Source: Anodontia alba
Taxonomy: Eukaryota; Mollusca; Bivalvia; Lucinida; Lucinidae
Length of the DNA stretch: 64,000 nt
Direction: 5' to 3'
Assembly: GCA_964016985.1 (NCBI GenBank)
Contig: OZ024834.1
Coordinates: forward strand, 83,736,289 to 83,800,288
The first letter of the stretch is position 1. Every line of letters starts with the position of its first letter. A model generated the notes under the pieces. The model was not told the DNA's origin, ran no database searches, and saw nothing but the letters and a program-made list of their open reading frames with translations. The translations under genes and the position numbers were made by a program. Shown here piece by piece: positions 19,913 to 31,160 of the stretch.

Positions 19913-21290
19913 ATGATGCTTAAAACCTTTTTTGATGACATTGTCAGCAAATCTTCGCTCGACTTTGACAGTCAGGAGCTACTTGATATTAAGAGTGGAG
20001 TAGAAGAGCTCCTCTATCGGTATGTACAGAAAATTGAAGAAAGAAATCCGTTTTTCAAAATCAGTCGCATACAGTCTTGTGGTAGCGTGACAGAGAAATC
20101 GTCTGTCTGGAAGGTCCATTACAAACATGTTGGATCTTCCACTTCTCCTTATTTGAATTTCATAGAAATGGATTATCTTGCAGTATTAAAAAAAACAACA
20201 GACTGCTGTTTCAAGAGGATATGTCAAGGGTGCATGAAACTAGAAAGTGACATAATAGGTTCGAACATTGGAGAGGATTTGGCAAACAGAAATGGCCTTA
20301 TGGATGAAAACAATACGTGGAAGATATGCAGGCTGACCGGTCCTCATGTATTTGACAAATTATTTCACAACGAATTATGTTTTAGCATATCCTCTATGTG
20401 TGACTGTTTTACTATTGGGGATTCAACAAAGTCCAGCTTTAGTACAAGAAGAAACGGATATACTTTCCATCCAAGATTAGGCAACCAATCAACCAAGTGT
20501 GACAAATGCACAGCTTTCAGGCAAACTGGTTTCATACATATAGCACCGTATATTGAAACTAATTACGATTCCTCCGAAGAACCCGAAACATGTAGTTTTG
20601 TTTTATTGTGGACAAGCCTCGCAAAGACTTTGCAAGCACCTGACATTGTAAGTATGAAGAGAACCAATCCAATCAAACAACTTCCTGTTTATATTGATTT
20701 CCTGCCTGTGTTTGAGGTGGAAAAGGAAGAACCTGGAAAACTCCCTCAAGATGATCTAAAAAGCTGTTTCATTGTTCCTAAAACGTGCCAATCCGCTTTA
20801 CACCCTTTTGACAGGTTTATTGATTCGACCTCATGGAGAATCTCGTACAATTTATTAGAAGCGGATACAATTTTAAACACTATTTCAACCGATCACAGAA
20901 AATCTTACAAAGTTATCAAATACCTCACACAGTTACTTTGCATATTGTACAAAAATCGTCTTCAGCTGAATGCATATATAGCGAAAGACCGCTTTTCTCA
21001 ATCACATTAGTGAATGTTCAGATGCCAAGGATTATACAACATGTGTAATGGAGATTCTACAAAACCTAATATCTAATTATAGTAAAGGTGTTCTTGAAAC
21101 ATTCACAACAAAAGTTAATATATTAAATATCCACGGATGGTACACAACAGAGAAATCAAGCTTGACTGCTATGCTCGAAGCACTTACCAAACTAATGTCT
21201 GCCCCATCATCTCAGTACTCGTCTGAGGAATGCAGCAAAATATTAAATATTGCACTTCAGAGTCTTGTAGCATACAAACCCATCACATAA
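19913..21290 (+). CDS. Mab-21/cGAS-like nucleotidyltransferase, frameshifted
   Basis: The open frame 19913-21010 gives 365 residues, with start ATG 14 bases after a splice acceptor (TTATTTTCAG, ending 19898), so a 5' untranslated exon is likely. The family's two-acid motif is present: Gly-57/Ser-58 then Glu-85-x-Asp-87 (IEMDYL), and the third acid Asp-262 in VYIDFLPVF. TSWRISYNLLEA at 307-318 and the HRKSYKVIKYL helix fit the C-terminal Mab-21 lobe. In cGAS-like receptors these residues make cyclic dinucleotides after sensing nucleic acid. After codon 357 the homology moves to the +1 frame (KTAFLNHISE from 20985) and continues to a stop at 21290, so about 100 residues are cut off unless the base is a sequencing error. 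A ligand or product cannot be inferred. No intron interrupts the coding part. Confidence 0.8.
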
Positions 21291-21379
21291 TCTTCTTAAT
21301 AATGTCTGACCATGCACCATCGATTTTATAAAGCATTACAATATCATATCTCTAGATAAGAAGAGGTATCCAGGTTATA

Positions 21380-21515
21380 TTTTTCTTATTTCAGGAGAAC
21401 GTATATTGTGGGTACTCATTAGAAGCGCCGCTAGCGATGGGTACGCATTAGAAGTGCCTTAGGGAGGCGCTTTTGATAAGTACCCACAATATATTTTTGC
21501 GGGGAAGTAAGAAAT
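21380..21515. repeat. Family J palindrome
   Basis: ATATTGTGGGTACTCATTAG and GATAAGTACCCACAATAT are the arms; the apex has an extra GCTAGCGATGGGTACGC insertion. It sits 90 bases after the nucleotidyltransferase stop. Confidence 0.65.
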
Positions 21516-21689
21516 TGTCAACAGGGCCAGCGCACGACAAAACCTACAATAAGACTTGTGCGACCACAATAAGACTTGTCATACGCTGTATCAACATTTC
21601 GTGGTTGAAATACTGTCCAGTTCGAGCTGTAGTCTGTGCGTCGTGCTTTACCTGTGCATCTCAATCACCAGTGTGTGGTTCTAGTCTAC

Positions 21690-22215
21690 TATGCTTTCGA
21701 CATCTTTCAGAGTCGTTTTTTGCTTGGTGCTTTACACAGATGAAGTAAATTTGCAAACCTTTGTCATGATTTAATGCAAAACCATTCGTCGTAACTACCT
21801 AAGCACAAAAGTTTTTTTTTTTTTTTTAAATCAATTATTTTCCCTTTTTTCCATAGTAAAAATGAATGCATATTATGCAGAAATCTGTAGAGTAAGTAAC
21901 TTGGAGGAAGATTTTCAACAAGTTCCACTTGTTCATTTTTTTTTCTAAAATTTTCACAATATTGTTGGGAAACATCAAAAATCAATAAGTCAAAAAAATT
22001 TTCTTAGACAAAAATTCCAAAAAAATCTCTTTACTATAGAAATTGTATAGGTCAGACCAATTTTTGGCCGTAAGAGAACAAACACTGAAACAGAAAAGAC
22101 AAATAGTTTCTGATAAGATATGGTCTATCAGAACAAAATGTCCTTATTTAAAATAAAACGCCAAGCAGAAAACGTCTCTCTGAGTATGTCGAAAGGACAG
22201 TAGCTGTTGTTCGGT
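21690..22215. repeat. Pair of distant inverted repeats
   Basis: CTACTATGCTTTCGACATC near 21686 is complementary to ATGTCGAAAGGACAGTAG near 22184, each followed inward by a TTTGCTTGGYGTTTTA-like word. About 420 AT-rich bases with T-runs lie between. A lone half is at 12175-12240. Confidence 0.5.
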
Positions 22216-22482
22216 ACGAGCAAAAAGTACAACCGTTTTCTGCAGATGAGCAAAACATTGGTACACTCTTTTAACTGCAAACCTAACATTTTTTCGCCCT
22301 TCGCATGCTTTATTTGTCTTGTACTTAAATTGTAATTACTTAAATGTTGAAAACAAAATGTTATGATTTACATAAATTGTATATACGATACTAAGATGCA
22401 AGAAAATATCAGAAAAAAAGGTGTACAGACGTCATTGAAAGCAAAATGTTCTGATCTTTATTAGTTGTATATACGATATTTT

Positions 22483-22760
22483 CATTACGAAAACACGCCT
22501 ATTCAAATATATTGAAAATTTAACCACCAAAAACTGAAAATTTTCAGATAAAAAATTCTGATATTTTTCACATTTCTGCTCAAAACATAGATGGTGGGTA
22601 CTCGTTAGAACCGCCTCGGCGAGGCGGTTCTAACGAGCACCCACAATCTATGTTTTTGAGCAGAAATAAGAAAATAATGTATACCCCTGTAAACCCCAGT
22701 TTTACTATATAAAAGTGGGGTTCAAAGGGGTCAACATTATATAGGCATGTTCTCGTGATG
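22483..22760 (+). repeat. Family A hairpin element, full length
   Basis: Both ends and the apex CCGCCTCGGCGAGGCGG are intact. It is flanked by two similar AT-rich words (GCAAGAAAATATCAGAAAAA at 22400 and 22764). Confidence 0.88.
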
Positions 22761-23254
22761 TGATGCAAGAAAATATCAGAAAAAGTACACAGACGAATTG
22801 TTTTGCTATTATATCTTGGGAATATTTGTTCTCACGTATAATATTGTTCATCTATAGCGTTCCTAAGATATCCAAAAATGCTAGGTCACAAATCGATGTA
22901 ACATTTGCCGTCTGAAACAAAATGCAACACGTTGAGCCTCTCTTGGAACATAAAAATGTTTTCAATCCATCTCCAGATTTAACAGGTTAAAATATTTACC
23001 CAAAAATTTCCTAGATTTAAGCGAGAATAACACTGTACATTTAGGTGTTAGTGAATGTTAAGTTACCTCCCATAGTATAAGTCTTCTAGAATAATAAATT
23101 GAGGTCGGATTTTGTAAGCTTTTAGTTTAAATCTTTGTTTCATGTCTAATATTAACATATTTGAACATATACAAGACATGTGTTTACCACATTACAATAT
23201 TCTACAATGGGATTCAGAAGAAAGTCAATTGACTTATGAAGTCCGTCTTCCATT
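22761..23254. other. Intergenic, no gene seen
   Basis: AT-rich. Apart from the repeated GCAAGAAAATATCAG word no structure was recognised. Confidence 0.4.
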
Positions 23255-24220
23255 TTTATGCCCCGCCACCAAAAAAGTGGCGGGGTATTATGTTATACCC
23301 TCTGAAATTTTGAGTGTCCGTCCGTCCGTCAGCGCCCCCACCATTCTTCTGCCCGCAACTCCTCCTACAGTTTTAGGTCAATCCTTTTCAAACTTTACAG
23401 GCGCTTTTAGGATGGTCTGAAGATATGCATATTGTTTTTTCAGAATCCTGAAATTATTTTTTATCACATTTTTTGCATTTTTTACTTAGACTTTCTTCGA
23501 GCCCTAATACTACAGAAATGTATAGGGAGTATGTATCTTCTTCACGCAACTCCTCCTACAGTTTTAGGCCAATCCTTTTCAAACTTTACAGGTGCTTTTA
23601 GGATGGTCTGAAGATATGCATATTGTTTTTTCAGAATCCTGAAATTATTTTTTATTACTTTTTTTTGCATTTTTAACTTAGACTTTTTTCGAGCCCTAAT
23701 ACTACAGAAATGTATAGGGAGTATGTACCTTCTGCCCACAACTCCTACAGTTTTAGGACAATCCTTTTCAAACTTTACAGGCGCTTTTAGAATGGTCTGA
23801 AGATATGCATATTATTTTTTCAGAATCCTGAAATTATTTTTTATTACATTTTTTGCATTTTTAACATAGACTTTTTTCGAGCCCTAATACTACAGAAATG
23901 TATAGGGAGTATGTACCTTGTACGCACAACTCCTCCTACATTTTAGGCCGATCCTTTTGAAACTTTACACAGGCTTTTAGGATGGTCTGAAGATATGCAT
24001 ATTGTTTTTTTCAGAATCCTGAAATTACTTTTTATCATTTTTTATTGCATTTTTAACTTAGACCTTTTGGTGTTTTTTTTTTTTTTTTTTTTTTTTTTTG
24101 AGTTATGAAATAACTGTTTATTGCTTCTCTTCTTGTTTAACTTAGATTGTTTTCAGCCCTTATACTACAGAAATGCATAGGGAATATGTCGCTGTGGCGG
24201 GACATGGTGCATGGCTTGCA
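23255..24220. mobile_element. Pearl-like element with ~190-bp tandem core
   Basis: It opens with TATGCCCCGCCAC, a palindrome with GTGGCGGGGTA, then GTCCGTCCGTCAGCG. It closes with GCTGTGGCGGGACATGG and GCTTGCAG. The core contains four units of about 190 bp starting CTCCTACAGTTTTAGG (23361, 23550, 23740, 23930) and a T-run at 24071-24099. The ends match the element at 8586-9285 although the core does not. Confidence 0.65.
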
Positions 24221-24399
24221 GTTTTATTTGCAAATATGAATGTACAAATACATGTGACTTGAAATTAAACAAACTAACAGTGATAAAAAAAAAGACAGAG
24301 TGAATTTCAGATAGACGATTGTGTACGTACATCTTTTCAGCCAATGACAGCTCCACGGGGATGTGCCCGGAGTCTGAAGTAGGCACATGCGATCAGCCA

Positions 24400-24745
24400 C
24401 TTTGTGGTTTATTCTACGAGGAGATTTGTTTTATATCTTACCTTGTGTCATTTTGTTCTTGTGTTTTTCAGTCATTTTAGCATTGCGATTACCTCGGTTG
24501 GGGAAGAGAGAGCTAAGTTTAGTGCTTTTCGTACGTTTGTTCCATTTGTGCTTGTTTGGATTTGTCGGTTTCCTCTTCCTCTTGATGTCTGGGAAGGGCT
24601 GCGGTTTGTGATTGTGGCACTCCCTGGACTTTTCTCTTACTTTTTTTTTGTGTGTGGCATTTGTTTTGTCATTATTTGTTCCTCATCTCTCCTTCTTTTG
24701 GTGCCTCGGGAAGGCCGTGCTTCATGATTGTGGGTATCTTCACTT
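24400..24745 (+). repeat. Dispersed repeat, also at the right edge of the window
   Basis: TTTGTGCTTGTTTGGATTTGTCGG, GGGCTGCGGTTTGTGATTGTGG and the following T-run match 63763-64000 in opposite orientation. The last 80 bases (GTGCCTCGGGAAGGCCGTGC) recur at 3960 and 26070. Open frames across it show no protein motif. Confidence 0.55.
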
Positions 24746-24823
24746 ATATTTTAACTTCCAGGGTATGTGATACTGGTGACTTCGCCCCTGCCGCCCTTGT
24801 CCATATAAGCCGGACAAAAAAAT

Positions 24824-25014
24824 GAGCCGTGGCATAGCATTTCCTACATATGCGCCCAGCGAAGACTGAGATCAAACTGCGCGGTGGTCAGTCTTCGCTG
24901 TCCGCCTGAAGATGTTTGGATCCTTATCTACCCACAGAGTGCCCTGCCCAGATTCTGCTCTGAGTCTTCGCTGGGCACACATGCAGTTTTGTAGGAAATG
25001 CTGTGGCCCGGCTC
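24824..25014. repeat. Family B element, full length
   Basis: The most complete terminal pair in the window: GAGCCGTGGCATAGCATTTCC and GGAAATGCTGTGGCCCGGCTC, complementary over about 24 bases, then the CGCCCAGCGAAGACTGAG and CTGAGTCTTCGCTGGGC inner arms. Confidence 0.75.
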
Positions 25015-25029
25015 AACAAATCCAACGAG

Positions 25030-25372
25030 TGATTGCTGTGGAGTGTACGCCCCCGTCTCTCACGTAAGACTGTTTGGAGGGGGTGGTCGGGTGTGGCGAA
25101 GGTGTCGTGTGTCTTACGTCACTGGGGCGACCGACTGATATTGGCTTACAGTTGGACAAGGCCTGCTATCCTTGTAGCAGGTAAGGGTAGAGGGGGAATG
25201 TTTTTATTTTTTTTTCTGTTTCTTCACTTTCATTCCTTTCCTCCTTCTCCCCGTCCCTCTCTTTCATCTCATCTACTGATTCTTCTATCTCTCTTCTTCC
25301 TTTCTTTGGGAGACGACACAAAATGACCCACAATGGTTGACATGTCGTTAAACTCCAATACAATCAAAAACG
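25030..25372 (+). mobile_element. SINE-like repeat
   Basis: GTGTGGCGAAGGTGTCGTGTG, TTGGCTTACAGTTGGAC, a C/T-rich middle, then GACCCACAATGGTTGACATG and CTCCAATACAATCAAA. It extends further left than the copy at 15822. The short hairpin CTTGTAGCAGG lies inside. Confidence 0.55.
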
Positions 25373-25876
25373 CCAGAGACTGGCGCGTAAACTTCACAGC
25401 ATTCACTCGTTGGATCTGTTCAGCCGGGCCACAGCATTTCCTAGACTGTTGTTTCTCGAAATTATTCGTGCGGTACCTAATTTTCGCGCGGTGTGTTTCT
25501 TGTATTTAACTTGCGGGCATGTCCGTCCACGGAGAAAAAGGTAGGAAACGATATTTATGGCGACTAAAAATCTGCTGTTCATATGAAATTTAGGCACGGG
25601 GCGGAAGGGTTACTTACCCATTGAACTGGTACGTACGAGATCGAATTGTCAGGGTCACCGTATGTTTTTCATAAACATTCTTGGGGGATTATCTGAGCGA
25701 ACAGTGTATGGTAAAGAGTTACTGTACGCAAATATTTAGGATAAAATCGTAGATTTAACCCATTTATACCGAGTGGATTCTTATATCGCAACTATTTCGG
25801 ATCGGTCCATTTCGAGTAGAATGGGTGTCTGTTTATTTATTATTCCAATGTTTTATAAAAATTCCTTATTTAATGT
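25373..25876. other. Intergenic, no gene seen
   Basis: A second copy of the word CACTCGTTGGATC (inverse of 25020) and a B-type terminus (GGCCACAGCATTTCCTA at 25424) open the stretch. The remainder is unassigned. Confidence 0.4.
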
Positions 25877-25942
25877 AAAGAATGTAGGACCCGATCAGAC
25901 GCCGCATTCTGCGGCGTCTGATCTGGGCCTACACTGTTTGCC
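25877..25942. repeat. Family D hairpin
   Basis: CAGACGCCGCATTCTGCGGCGTCTG apex, with GTAGGACCCGAT/ATCTGGGCCTAC below it. Confidence 0.75.
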
Positions 25943-25949
25943 AGTGTCC

Positions 25950-26352
25950 ATTTGATTGGACGCTAGGCATAAATGCGTTAAGGCAGTCATTCTTTGATCG
26001 TGCGCCAGTGGGTTCACATATCGCATTTGTTTTGTCATTAATTGTTCCTCATCTCACATTCTGTTGCTGCCTCGGGAAGACGGTGCTTCGGGATTGTGAC
26101 CTATCCTGGGTATTTTCACATATTTTAATATGGTAAATGTAAGGGGATTGGACACATTTTCAAGGGAAACAACTCTTTTCGAAACCTTTTTGCAATTTAT
26201 TTCCTTTTAGTGTGCAGTAAAGCAAACAGGAAGGCACAAAAGTTGTCTTCCTTTGGCGAGAACGGTGAAAAATCTAATAAGTGAATCTAATCCTCTTATT
26301 TTTTAATATACATGCCTGCATTTTCTTTGCACTTGCTCACAAAGCAGTCATC
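25950..26352. other. Spacer with fragment of dispersed repeat
   Basis: GTTTTGTCATTAATTGTTCC and CTGCCTCGGGAAGACGGTGC at 26027-26090 belong to the repeat seen at 24660-24730. Nothing else is recognised. Confidence 0.4.
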
Positions 26353-27163
26353 ATCAGTCAGTGGTAAGGAGACCAAGTTCACAGCGGCGATGCAACAGTT
26401 TAAGGATACATAGTCCACAGCGGCAATGCAGCAGTTTAAGGAGAATTAGTCCACTGTGGCCATGCAGTAGTTTAAGGAGACCTAGTCCACAGCGGCAATG
26501 CAACAGTTTAAGGAGAATTAGTCCATGTGGCCATGCAATAGTTTAAGGAGACCTAGTCCACAGCGGCAATGCAACAGTTTAAGGAGAATTAGTCCAATGT
26601 GGCCATGCAACAGTTTAAGAAGACCTAGTCCACAGCGGCAATGCAGCAGTTTAAGGAGACCTAGTCCACTGTGGCCATGCAACAGTTTAAGGAGACCTAG
26701 TCCACAGCGGCCATGCAACAGTTTAAGGAGACCTAGTCCACTTTGGCCATGCAACAGTTTAAGGAGACATAGTCCACAGCGGCCATGCAGCAGTTTTTGG
26801 AGACCTAGTCCACTGTGGACATGCAACAGTTTAAGGAGAGCTAGTCCACAGCGGCCCTGCAACAGTTTAAGGAGACCTAGTCCACTGTGGCCATGCAACA
26901 GTTTAAGGAGAGCTAGTCCACAGCGGCCCTGCAACAGTTTAAGGAGACCTAGTCCACAGCGGCAATGCAACAGTTTAAGGAGACCTAGTCCACAGCGGCA
27001 ATGCAACAGTTTAAGGAGACCTAGTCCACAGCGGCAATGCAGCAGTTTAAGGAGACCTAGTCAACAGCGGTCATGCAACAGTATAAGGTGACCTAGTCCA
27101 CAGCGGCAATGCAGCAGTTTAAGGAGACCTAGTCCACAGCGGTCATGCAACAGTTTAAAGGCC
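26353..27163. repeat. 36-bp minisatellite, about 22 units
   Basis: Unit AAGGAGACCTAGTCCA plus CAGCGGCAATGCAACAGTTT, with two alternating variants at the middle (CAGCGGCAATG and CTGTGGCCATG), so much of the array has a 72-bp higher-order period. Because 36 is a multiple of three, long open frames appear on both strands (26525-27091 + and 27006-26518 -); no promoter, start context or known protein supports translation. Confidence 0.92.
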
Positions 27164-28272
27164 AGATTCCTGTAGGTCCTACAGGAGAAATCTGGGAGTG
27201 GCCAGACAAGAGATAATGGGTTAACTTAGGTCATGTCGGGGTCAGCTGCACAGGAATGTAAACATGCACATGTTGGAATCAGCTGATTACTGAGTATCTG
27301 TGTAAAGCTACTGTCAGATTCAAGGATAAACTAGATAAATGGATACTGTTTTGTGGTGGGGGGATTTAGATTTGTCAAAACAGACATAGAAGAAAGGATT
27401 TAAAAAAAAAAAAAAAAAAAAAGAAAAAAGAATACACATGAAACACTTTCACATAAAAGTTTGAAATTTTGATCAATTTATATGTTGTGATTTTCTGAGC
27501 ATTATCTTATGCATTCTCGAATCAAAATCTTGTTTATCCTTCAGCCATTAATCTGAATTATTCACTTCTTTGATTTTCAAGAACATTTCACTTATATCGC
27601 GCTGTTCGCTCATCAAACAGTTGTCAAAAACTTCAGTACACATAGAAAAACTATCTGACTATCTTAAGTTCACCATGTGCCAGCTGTGGGAATTTATTTA
27701 TTTATTAGAAACTTTATGTAAACAAAAACAGTCCGCAGTGATTTTTTTTATATAAACAAAAACAGTCTACAGTGAATTTTTTTATGTATGTATTTATGAA
27801 TGCTAAAAATGTAACATATGATTCACTTTATGATGCTGCATAAAATTCATTTGGATCACATATCTGTTGGCACATTTGGATTAACAAGAGTGGTGAGCTT
27901 TGCATGTTTGTTTACCTTTTGATTCCCCTGCATGCACAGCTGTGTGAAATCATGCCATGTGCTTTTCTATTTATATCTTGTTTGCCTGTCATTGCAGGGG
28001 TCAAAGGTGAAAATTCAAATCTAACTGACAGTTAGGCTCAGATTTTCGAAATAAAACTATTTATTGTAGTCTTATCCTTATCTGATTCTATAAAATGATC
28101 CCATGATTCATTAGAGACTGGCCAAAAGTTGTTCAATTATTTTTATCTAAATAATATGAAAGTTGGTAAGACCAAAATCACTATTTATTCACTGAGCACC
28201 TGAAAAGTGTTTGAATTTGCCACCATCATAATTTGGGGGCGGAGCCTAGCCTTTTATAGCTGAGCCTGGGGT
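27164..28272. other. 1.1-kb segment between minisatellite blocks
   Basis: It carries an interrupted A-run at 27402-27430 and the doubled word AACAAAAACAGTCYRCAGTGA at 27721/27755. It separates the main array from the block at 28273, so it either inserted into the array or is an ancient spacer. No terminal repeats were found. Confidence 0.4.
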
Positions 28273-28372
28273 TTAAGGAGACCTAGTCCACAGCGGCAAT
28301 GCAGCAGTTTAAGGAGACCTAGTCCACAGCGGCCATGCAACAGTTTAAAGAGACCTAGTCCACAGTGGCCAT
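28273..28372. repeat. 36-bp minisatellite, second block
   Basis: Nearly three units identical in plan to the main array, with both CAGCGGCAATG and CAGCGGCCATG variants. Confidence 0.9.
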
Positions 28373-28531
28373 TTTCTCTCAGGAAAGACATTTGAGCGCA
28401 ATTGTGCACCATTGGCTATCCAAATACGCCCAGTGAAGATTATGATCAGACTGCGCGAATGTGCAGGCTGATCTGAATTTTCGCTGGGCGCACATGTCCG
28501 AAGGTAATGTTTTCTGACGTTTTGGCTCATA
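28373..28531. repeat. Family B element, right-hand two thirds
   Basis: GCCCAGTGAAGATTATGATCAG, ATGTGCAGGCTGATCTG and CGCTGGGCGCACATGTCCG are present; the left arm is replaced by the minisatellite. Confidence 0.55.
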
Positions 28532-28539
28532 TAACTAGA

Positions 28540-30541
28540 ATCCCAAGTGGGCCAGAATCGCTCACCAGGATTAGGCTAATCATGATATGTTACATTGTGC
28601 CATGGTGCCCATCTCGGCTGTCAGATCAGATTTCCTTTAGCAATCCAGAATCTGATGTTGTTTGAGGAATTTCAAGATTGCTACCATGGCTGCCATCTTG
28701 GACATTGGAACTGAACGATTTAGCAATTCTGAATCTCCATGTCACCCTGTAGTCCCATGAAGTTTCGGCTCAATCTGCCTTAATGCTTGGGAGGAGATGT
28801 GGTTTGAAAAATTTCAAGATGGCGGCCATCTTGGACATTTGAACAGAACGATCTTAGCCATTCTGAATTTCCATTACACCCAACTGCCTTCTTTCATGTT
28901 TAAGTTCAATCAGACTTACCGTCCCAGAGCAGATTTGATTTGAAGAATTCAAGATGGCTGCCATGTTGGCCATCTTGAATATTAAAACGGAACCATTTTA
29001 GCAATTCTTAATCTCCATGCTGCCCCGATGCCTGCTACCAAGTTTCTGCTCCATCCGACTTACTATTCGGGAGCAGATAACAATCGAAGACTTTCAAGAT
29101 GGCCGCCATGGCGGCTATGCTGGATTTGATTCTGGTGGAGATGTCGAAAATGTGAAAAGTTACTGACGACATACGGATGAGGGACGGACCATAGTCAACA
29201 GACCATGGCATAAGTTGACTTGTAGCACAGCTCCAGGTAAGCTTACAATAGAAGATCTTCAAGACGGCTGCTGCGGCGGCCATCGTGGATATCGTAACAA
29301 AATGTTTTTAGCAATTCTGAATTTCCATGTCACCCCAATTCCTCCCACCAAGTTTTGGTTAAATCTGACTTTCCTTTTGGGAGCAGATGAGGTTTGAAGA
29401 TTTTCAGATGTCGAAACAAAACTATTCTAGCAATTCTGAATCTTTATGTCGATCTGATGCCTCCAATCAAGTTTGGGGTCAATCTGCATTACGGTTTGGG
29501 GCGGCCATTTTGGATATCGTAACAGAACGAATTTAGCATTTCTGAATCTCCTTTTCCCCCCAATGCCTCCCACCAAGTTTCAGCTTAATCTGACTTACCG
29601 TTCTAGAGCAGATGTCGTTTCAAGATTTTCAAGCTGGTCACAATGACGGCCATCTTGGATATTGGAATGGAACCAATTTAGCAATTCTAAATTTCCATGT
29701 CACCCAAATGCCTCCCACAAAGTTTGGGCTCAATCTGACTTGCGGTTCGGGAGCAGACATGGTTTGAATATTTTTTAAGATGGTCATCGGAACGGGACGA
29801 TTTTAGCAGTTCTGAATCTTTGTGTTGCTCACATGCCTGCCATCAATCCAACTTTCGGTTTGAGAGGAAATGTCGTTTGAAGATTTTCAAGATGGCCGAC
29901 TAGTTGGCCATCTTAGATATCGGAACGGAATGATTTTAGCAATTCTAAATCTCCATGTGGCTCTAATGCCTACAACCAAGTTTGGGCTCTGTTTAAATTA
30001 TGGTTCACGAGCAGATATGGTTTCAAAATTTTCGAGGTGGCCACCCAGGTGGCCATCTTGGATAGCCAAATGGAACGCTTCAAGCAATTTTGAATCTCAA
30101 TGTCTCTCTGATGATTCCCATTACGTTTCGGCTCAATCCAACTTATGGTTTGTGAACAGATGTGGTTTGAAGAATTTCAATATAGCTGCCGTGGCGACCA
30201 TCTTGGATATCAGAACGGAACGATTTTAGCAATTCTGAATCTCTATGTCACTGTGATGCCTCCCATCAAGTTTTGGCTCAATCCGACCTACGGTTTTGGA
30301 GGAGATGTCGTTCGAAGAATTTCAAAGTGACCGCTATGGCAGCCATCTTGGATATCGGAACAAAGATTTTAGCAATTCTGAATCTCAATGTTGCCACAAT
30401 GCATCCCACTAAGTTTCAGCTCAATCCAACTTATGGTTCTGGAGGAGATGTCGAAAATGTGAAAAGATAACAACGGACGACGGACGACGAACAACAGGCC
30501 ATTGCATAAGCTGACCTTGAGCAAAGCTCCAGGTGAGCTAG
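28540..30541 (+). mobile_element. Tandem-repeat element with Helitron-like 3' end
   Basis: About 13 units of 130-150 bp, each with TTTCAAGATGGCCGCC, CATCTTGGATATCGG and TTTAGCAATTCTGAATCTCC. The right end forms the hairpin AGCTGACCTTGAGC/GCTCCAGGTGAGCT followed by CTAG and then T, as expected of a Helitron 3' terminus (hairpin, CTRR, insertion before T). A second terminus-like sequence (GCTCCAGGTAAGCT) occurs at 29230, so two elements may lie in tandem. The left boundary is approximate. Short open frames inside are repeat by-products. Confidence 0.6.
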
Positions 30542-31055
30542 TAATAATGAAGACAAAATATCTACAATACATTTTACTTTCTACAAAATATCAAGCTATT
30601 TATAATAAGCAATACAACATATAAAGTACAAAAATAATTTTAACGATATTTACACCAATAACTTTAACAAAGAAGATAAATGGACAATTAAATAATATTA
30701 CATCCAGTTTTCTTTTCTTTTTTTTTTTTTTTTTTTTTTACATTAAACGTCTTAAAGGCCGACTGTATTAAACAACCACTTGTTTATATAGGACAGCATT
30801 CTGATTCCTTTAAAGGCGAATGATTGCAAATTTACTTGTGTTAAGCAAGCACCTGTTTTAAGCAACCACTTTTGGCTTCCCCGAATGTAGGTTCCCTGTA
30901 ACTTGATATAATTCAAAGATATAGCTACGGAATACGACAGACCATTAAAATAATAAAATCTGAAGAATTACAACATGTAATAGAGTACAGATGTTGTCCT
31001 TGAAGTAAAAGTTAAAAATACACTCTAAGCATTGGAACAAAGAGGCCACAGTATA
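30542..31055. other. Intergenic, no gene seen
   Basis: AT-rich with a T-run at 30718-30740. AAGCAACCACTTTT and AACAACCACTTGTTTA words at 30770-30870 suggest an old palindromic repeat, not matched elsewhere. Confidence 0.4.
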
Positions 31056-31160
31056 AAGTGTAGACCCAGATCAGACGCTACGTCCGATCAGGATCTACAC
31101 CATTTGACAGTCATACAGCAATTGTTACATACATCTGATCTGAGCAAACACTGTTTGCTC
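31056..31160. repeat. Family D hairpin with extra arm
   Basis: GTGTAGACCCAGATCAGACG-CTA-CGTCCGATCAGGATCTACAC, then a second AGCAAACACTGTTTGCT palindrome at 31143. Confidence 0.65.

Noticed and set aside
24387..24727. Open frames with membrane-like hydrophobic runs
   Set aside because: They lie in a dispersed repeat also present at 63763-64000 and are T-rich translation artefacts.
26518..27091. Long open frames on both strands, apparent Arg/Pro/Ser-rich and Leu/Gly-rich repeat proteins
   Set aside because: They are translations of a 36-bp tandem repeat; unit length divisible by three keeps every stop-free frame open.
28540..30541. Several 60-120 codon frames resembling each other
   Set aside because: By-products of the ~140-bp tandem units.
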